Assembly: GCA_964619935.1 (NCBI GenBank)
Contig: CAZUGO010000012.1
Coordinates: 1 to 64,000, forward strand
Direction of reading: 5' to 3'
Length of the DNA stretch: 64,000 bases
Origin: CAZUGO01 sp964619935
Lineage (GTDB): Bacteria > Planctomycetota > Phycisphaerae > UBA1845 > CAIVHJ01
The translations under genes and the position numbers were made by a program. Positions 63,905 to 64,000 of the stretch are shown here, in pieces (position 1 is the first letter of the stretch; each line of letters opens with the position of its first letter). The notes beneath the pieces were generated by a model. It worked only from the letters and a program-made list of their open reading frames with translations, ran no database searches and was not told the origin of the DNA.

Positions 63905-64000
63905 CCTGGCAGCCCCGGGGGGCCGCGACCGGGCGCCGCGGGCGGCAATTCCCGCACCTCATAGAGGATTACCGCCGCCGGGCTACCGGAATCGCCGAAT

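Overview
The window looks like a chromosomal piece of a GC-rich planctomycete, most likely class Phycisphaerae or a close relative. The main signs are a prepilin-like protein with an H-x(n)-DG C-terminus, GC-type dockerin calcium loops, an LpxC-FabZ fusion inside a bam/lpx operon, and many small lipoproteins and calcium-binding proteins. No species can be named from the sequence alone.

1-4.5 kb is accessory. On the minus strand lie a DUF2892-like remnant, a CoA-disulfide-reductase-type flavoprotein fused to rhodanese, a heavy-metal P-type ATPase, and the tail of a second, broken P-type ATPase. 4.7-9.4 kb holds secreted or envelope proteins: a lipoprotein, a Cys-rich dockerin protein, a prepilin-like protein with a small membrane partner, and a methyltransferase. 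9.5-13.9 kb is a tight minus-strand operon of a GcvT-fold protein and two paralogous PYROXD2/phytoene-desaturase-like flavoproteins. 14-21.4 kb carries glutathione peroxidase, lnt, a PilZ protein, an SDR with an altered active site, a secreted toroid protein, truA and a glycosyltransferase. The glycosyltransferase reading frame ends inside an AT-rich array of six 22-bp tandem repeats.

22-47 kb is mostly core genome. It contains rplT-rpmI; def and fmt; asnB; an FHA protein; tRNA-Gln followed by glmU (pyrophosphorylase half only)-prs-rplY-pth-rpsF-ssb-rplI-dnaB; the outer-membrane block bamA-skp-lpxD-lpxC/fabZ-lpxA-Gfo/Idh; and, on the minus strand, an M20 dipeptidase, mfd and a parvulin. The core blocks join translation start and termination (def, fmt, pth, ribosomal proteins), the replicative helicase, cell-wall precursor supply (glmU) and lipid A plus outer-membrane protein assembly.

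47-52.4 kb has two small Fe-S proteins (BFD and CDGSH types), a conserved hypothetical, and a translationally coupled SNF2 helicase plus zinc-ribbon partner.

52.8-61.2 kb is a decaying genomic island lying between the 3' ends of two convergent tRNA genes, tRNA-Thr(TGT) and tRNA-Pro(CGG). Intact genes in it are a TSP3-repeat lipoprotein, an ArsR-SRPBCC pair with a perfect inverted-repeat operator, a class II Fic protein with six operator-like boxes over its promoter, and an HSL-family hydrolase. The rest is wreckage: an ActA-type cytochrome, an AbiEii toxin, a tyrosine recombinase whose middle is inverted, two SDR genes and a SigJ sigma factor. After tRNA-Pro come a VanZ-family membrane protein and a quinone-reductase-like enzyme at the right edge.

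Functions are assigned from motifs read by eye; no database search was possible.
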